A DNA stretch of 6,858 bases from Cytophagaceae bacterium (GTDB taxonomy: Bacteria; Bacteroidota; Bacteroidia; Cytophagales; Spirosomataceae), in NCBI GenBank assembly GCA_947471105.1, contig CANIYB010000134.1:1-6858 (forward strand), given 5' to 3'. A model generated the notes under the pieces. That model ran no database searches. It was given only the letters and a program-made list of their open reading frames with translations, and was not told where the DNA came from. A program made the position numbers and the translations under genes. Shown in pieces: positions 6,001 to 6,858 of this stretch. Positions within the stretch are counted from its first letter, which is position 1, and every line of letters starts with the position of its first letter.

Positions 6001-6858
6001 TATCGTGATGAGTCTACCTATGCGGTTCCTGAAGAGGCTAACTTATTATCTGACTTAATCGTAGAAGATGCCACTGCAGATGCGGAAGTAAATGCAAATT
6101 TCTTACAATTGATCAAAAATTTCCACGGACGCAGAAATGAAATCGCTGGACAATTCAAGCGTGAGCGTTTTGTGTTAGAAGTAGGAGATGAATTACCTGC
6201 AGGTATTGTCAAATTAGCTAAAGTTTATATCGCCAAGAAACGTAAGTTGAAAGTGGGTGATAAGATGGCGGGTCGTCACGGAAATAAGGGTGTTGTAGCT
6301 CGTATCGTTCGTGAGGAAGATATGCCATTCTTAGAAGATGGAACACCAGTTGATATCGTATTGAATCCATTGGGAGTACCTTCTCGTATGAACTTAGGTC
6401 AAATCTATGAAACAGTATTAGGTTGGGCTGGACAAAAATTAGGCAAGCGTTATGCGACACCTATTTTTGACGGTGGAACTGAAGCTGAGGTAGCGGCTGA
6501 ATTAACATTAGCTGGTTTACCAGATTGGGGCCGTACGTATTTGTACAATGGTTTGACTGGAGATAAATTTGACCAACCCGTTACTGTTGGTATTATCTAC
6601 ATGCTGAAACTAGGTCACTTAGTTGACGATAAAATGCACGCACGTTCGATCGGGCCTTATTCATTAATTACGCAACAACCATTAGGAGGTAAAGCTCAAT
6701 TTGGAGGTCAGCGTTTTGGTGAGATGGAAGTTTGGGCATTGGAGGCATTTGGAGCTGCTAATATCTTGCAAGAGATTTTAACGGTGAAATCGGATGATGT
6801 CATCGGTCGTGCTAAGGCATACGAAGCAATCGTAAAAGGTGAAAACATGCCTAAACCA
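3058..6858 (+). CDS. rpoB: DNA-directed RNA polymerase subunit beta (3' end cut by the window)
   Basis: This is the beta subunit of the core RNA polymerase, forming with beta' the catalytic centre for transcription. 1267 codons are visible and the frame is uninterrupted. The protein ends at the edge in the conserved region just before the usual C-terminus, so about 25-30 residues are missing. Landmarks are NGAERVIVSQLHRSPGVFF (fork and protrusion region), the rifampicin cluster from Q471 (4468-4545), IETPEGPNIGLI, KVGDKMAGRHGNKG with Lys1069 and Lys1077 (E. coli Lys1065 and Lys1073), KMHARS with His1194 (E. coli His1237), and GGKAQFGGQRFGEMEVWALEAFGAA. The start is inferred as TTG at 3058: the frame is closed by TAA at 3037-3039, no ATG or GTG lies between, and the first in-frame ATG falls at about residue 128, inside conserved sequence. 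The resulting N-terminus, MSNITATGRHSFAKTQSV, resembles Cytophagales RpoB. Residues corresponding to E. coli D516, H526 and S531 (here 477, 487, 492) are wild type. rpoC would be expected downstream. Confidence 0.98.
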   Translation, partial: MSNITATGRHSFAKTQSVINYPDFLDIQIKSFQDFFQLETAAENRTDEGLFKVFAENFPIADSRENFVLSFVDYSVDPPKYSVDECIDRGLTYSVPLKAKLRLICNDTDNEDFQTIEQEVFLGNIPYMTERGSFVINGAERVIVSQLHRSPGVFFAQSKHTNGTKLYSARIIPFKGSWIEFATDVNNVMYAYIDRKKKFPVTVLLRAIGYGNDKDILDLFGLAEELNVDKKTLKSTVGRRLAARVLKTWQEDFVDEDTGEVVSIDRNEILIERDTVITENEIETILDSGSSTIILHKDDVNVSDYNIIYNTLQKDTSNSEKEAVEVIYKQLRNTDAPDEQTARDIIQNLFFSDKRYDLGEVGRYRINKKLGHDIPMEVKVLTKEDIISIVKYLIGLINSRAVVDDIDHLSNRRVRTVGEQLYAQFGVGLARMARTIKERMNVRDNEDFKPVDLINARTLSSVINSFFGTNQLSQFMDQTNPLAEITHKRRMSALGPGGLSRERAGFEVRDVHYTHYGRLCTIETPEGPNIGLISSLCVHAKVNSMGFIETPYRIIDGGKVDITTHVEYLTAEEEDGKNIVQANAMIDKTGKFLSERVKARFEGDFPLVNPADAQFMDVAPNQIVSVAASMIPFLEHDDANRALMGSNMQRQAVPLLRPEAPIVGTGLEHRVAIDSRTLVVAEGTGVVEYVDALRIVVNYDQTESEKLISFSGSTKEYNLIKFRRTNQDTTINLKPIVFKGDKVSKGQALCEGYATQAGELALGRNMKVAFMPWQGYNFEDAIVISEKVVRDDIFTSIHIEEFELEVRDTKRGEEELTSEIPNVSEETVRNLDENGVVRVGSDVKEGDILIGKITPKGESDPTPEEKLLRAIFGDKAGDVKDASKKAPPSLKGVVIDTKLFARPKKDKEERDKSKAELKKVMKVYGKDLLEIRRIMIEKTVALLAGKTCGGIRHKFGTVIVEKGVKFTAKNIEELLFPEKNMYRDESTYAVPEEANLLSDLIVEDATADAEVNANFLQLIKNFHGRRNEIAGQFKRERFVLEVGDELPAGIVKLAKVYIAKKRKLKVGDKMAGRHGNKGVVARIVREEDMPFLEDGTPVDIVLNPLGVPSRMNLGQIYETVLGWAGQKLGKRYATPIFDGGTEAEVAAELTLAGLPDWGRTYLYNGLTGDKFDQPVTVGIIYMLKLGHLVDDKMHARSIGPYSLITQQPLGGKAQFGGQRFGEMEVWALEAFGAANILQEILTVKSDDVIGRAKAYEAIVKGENMPKP

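Noticed and set aside
3209..6460. Several minus-strand open frames of 63-211 codons across the rpoB region
   Set aside because: All lie antisense to an uninterrupted, highly conserved rpoB frame, and their Ser/Thr/Phe-rich translations match no family. They are shadows.

Overview
The window looks like chromosomal DNA of a member of the Bacteroidota, probably a Cytophagales-like bacterium (phylum fairly sure, order tentative). Three things point there. The RpoB and L-glutamate gamma-semialdehyde dehydrogenase proteins read like Bacteroidota versions. The clearest promoter has the Bacteroidota form, a -33 TTG followed 19 nt later by TAnnTTTG. Start codons lack Shine-Dalgarno sequences and sit in A/T-rich leaders.

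Layout from left to right. Bases 1-219 hold no convincing protein gene. Read leftward they look like the promoter and 5' leader of a ribosomal RNA operon: a promoter-like pair at 188-219, a 7-bp hairpin and a boxA-like GTTCTTTGAC, with 16S rRNA expected just beyond the left edge. Bases 220-354 are a spacer with a perfect 8-bp inverted repeat. pruA (355-1983, minus) encodes the enzyme of the second step of proline catabolism. Upstream of it on the same strand is a membrane-anchored helix-hairpin-helix protein of the ComEA type (2039-2755, minus). A 302-nt divergent intergenic region follows, and then rpoB (3058 to the right edge, plus), the RNA polymerase beta subunit. rpoB is cut roughly 25-30 codons before its expected end.

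The most interesting part is the region between the helix-hairpin-helix gene and rpoB. In most bacteria rpoB follows rplJ-rplL in one operon. Here the upstream neighbour is divergent, so rpoB has its own promoter (2830-2859). The predicted leader of about 190 nt can fold into a chain of hairpins, holds a 31-codon open frame, and ends in a GC hairpin plus U6 only 26 nt before a TTG start codon. A competing hairpin overlaps this terminator-like element. Together they suggest a cis-acting RNA that could attenuate rpoB transcription. This is inferred from the sequence alone; I do not recognise it as a known RNA family.

The genes do not form one pathway. pruA and the helix-hairpin-helix gene are co-directional with a 55-nt gap, and pruA appears to have its own promoter. 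The rRNA leader (leftward) and rpoB (rightward) are both parts of the growth-rate-linked expression machinery and point away from each other.
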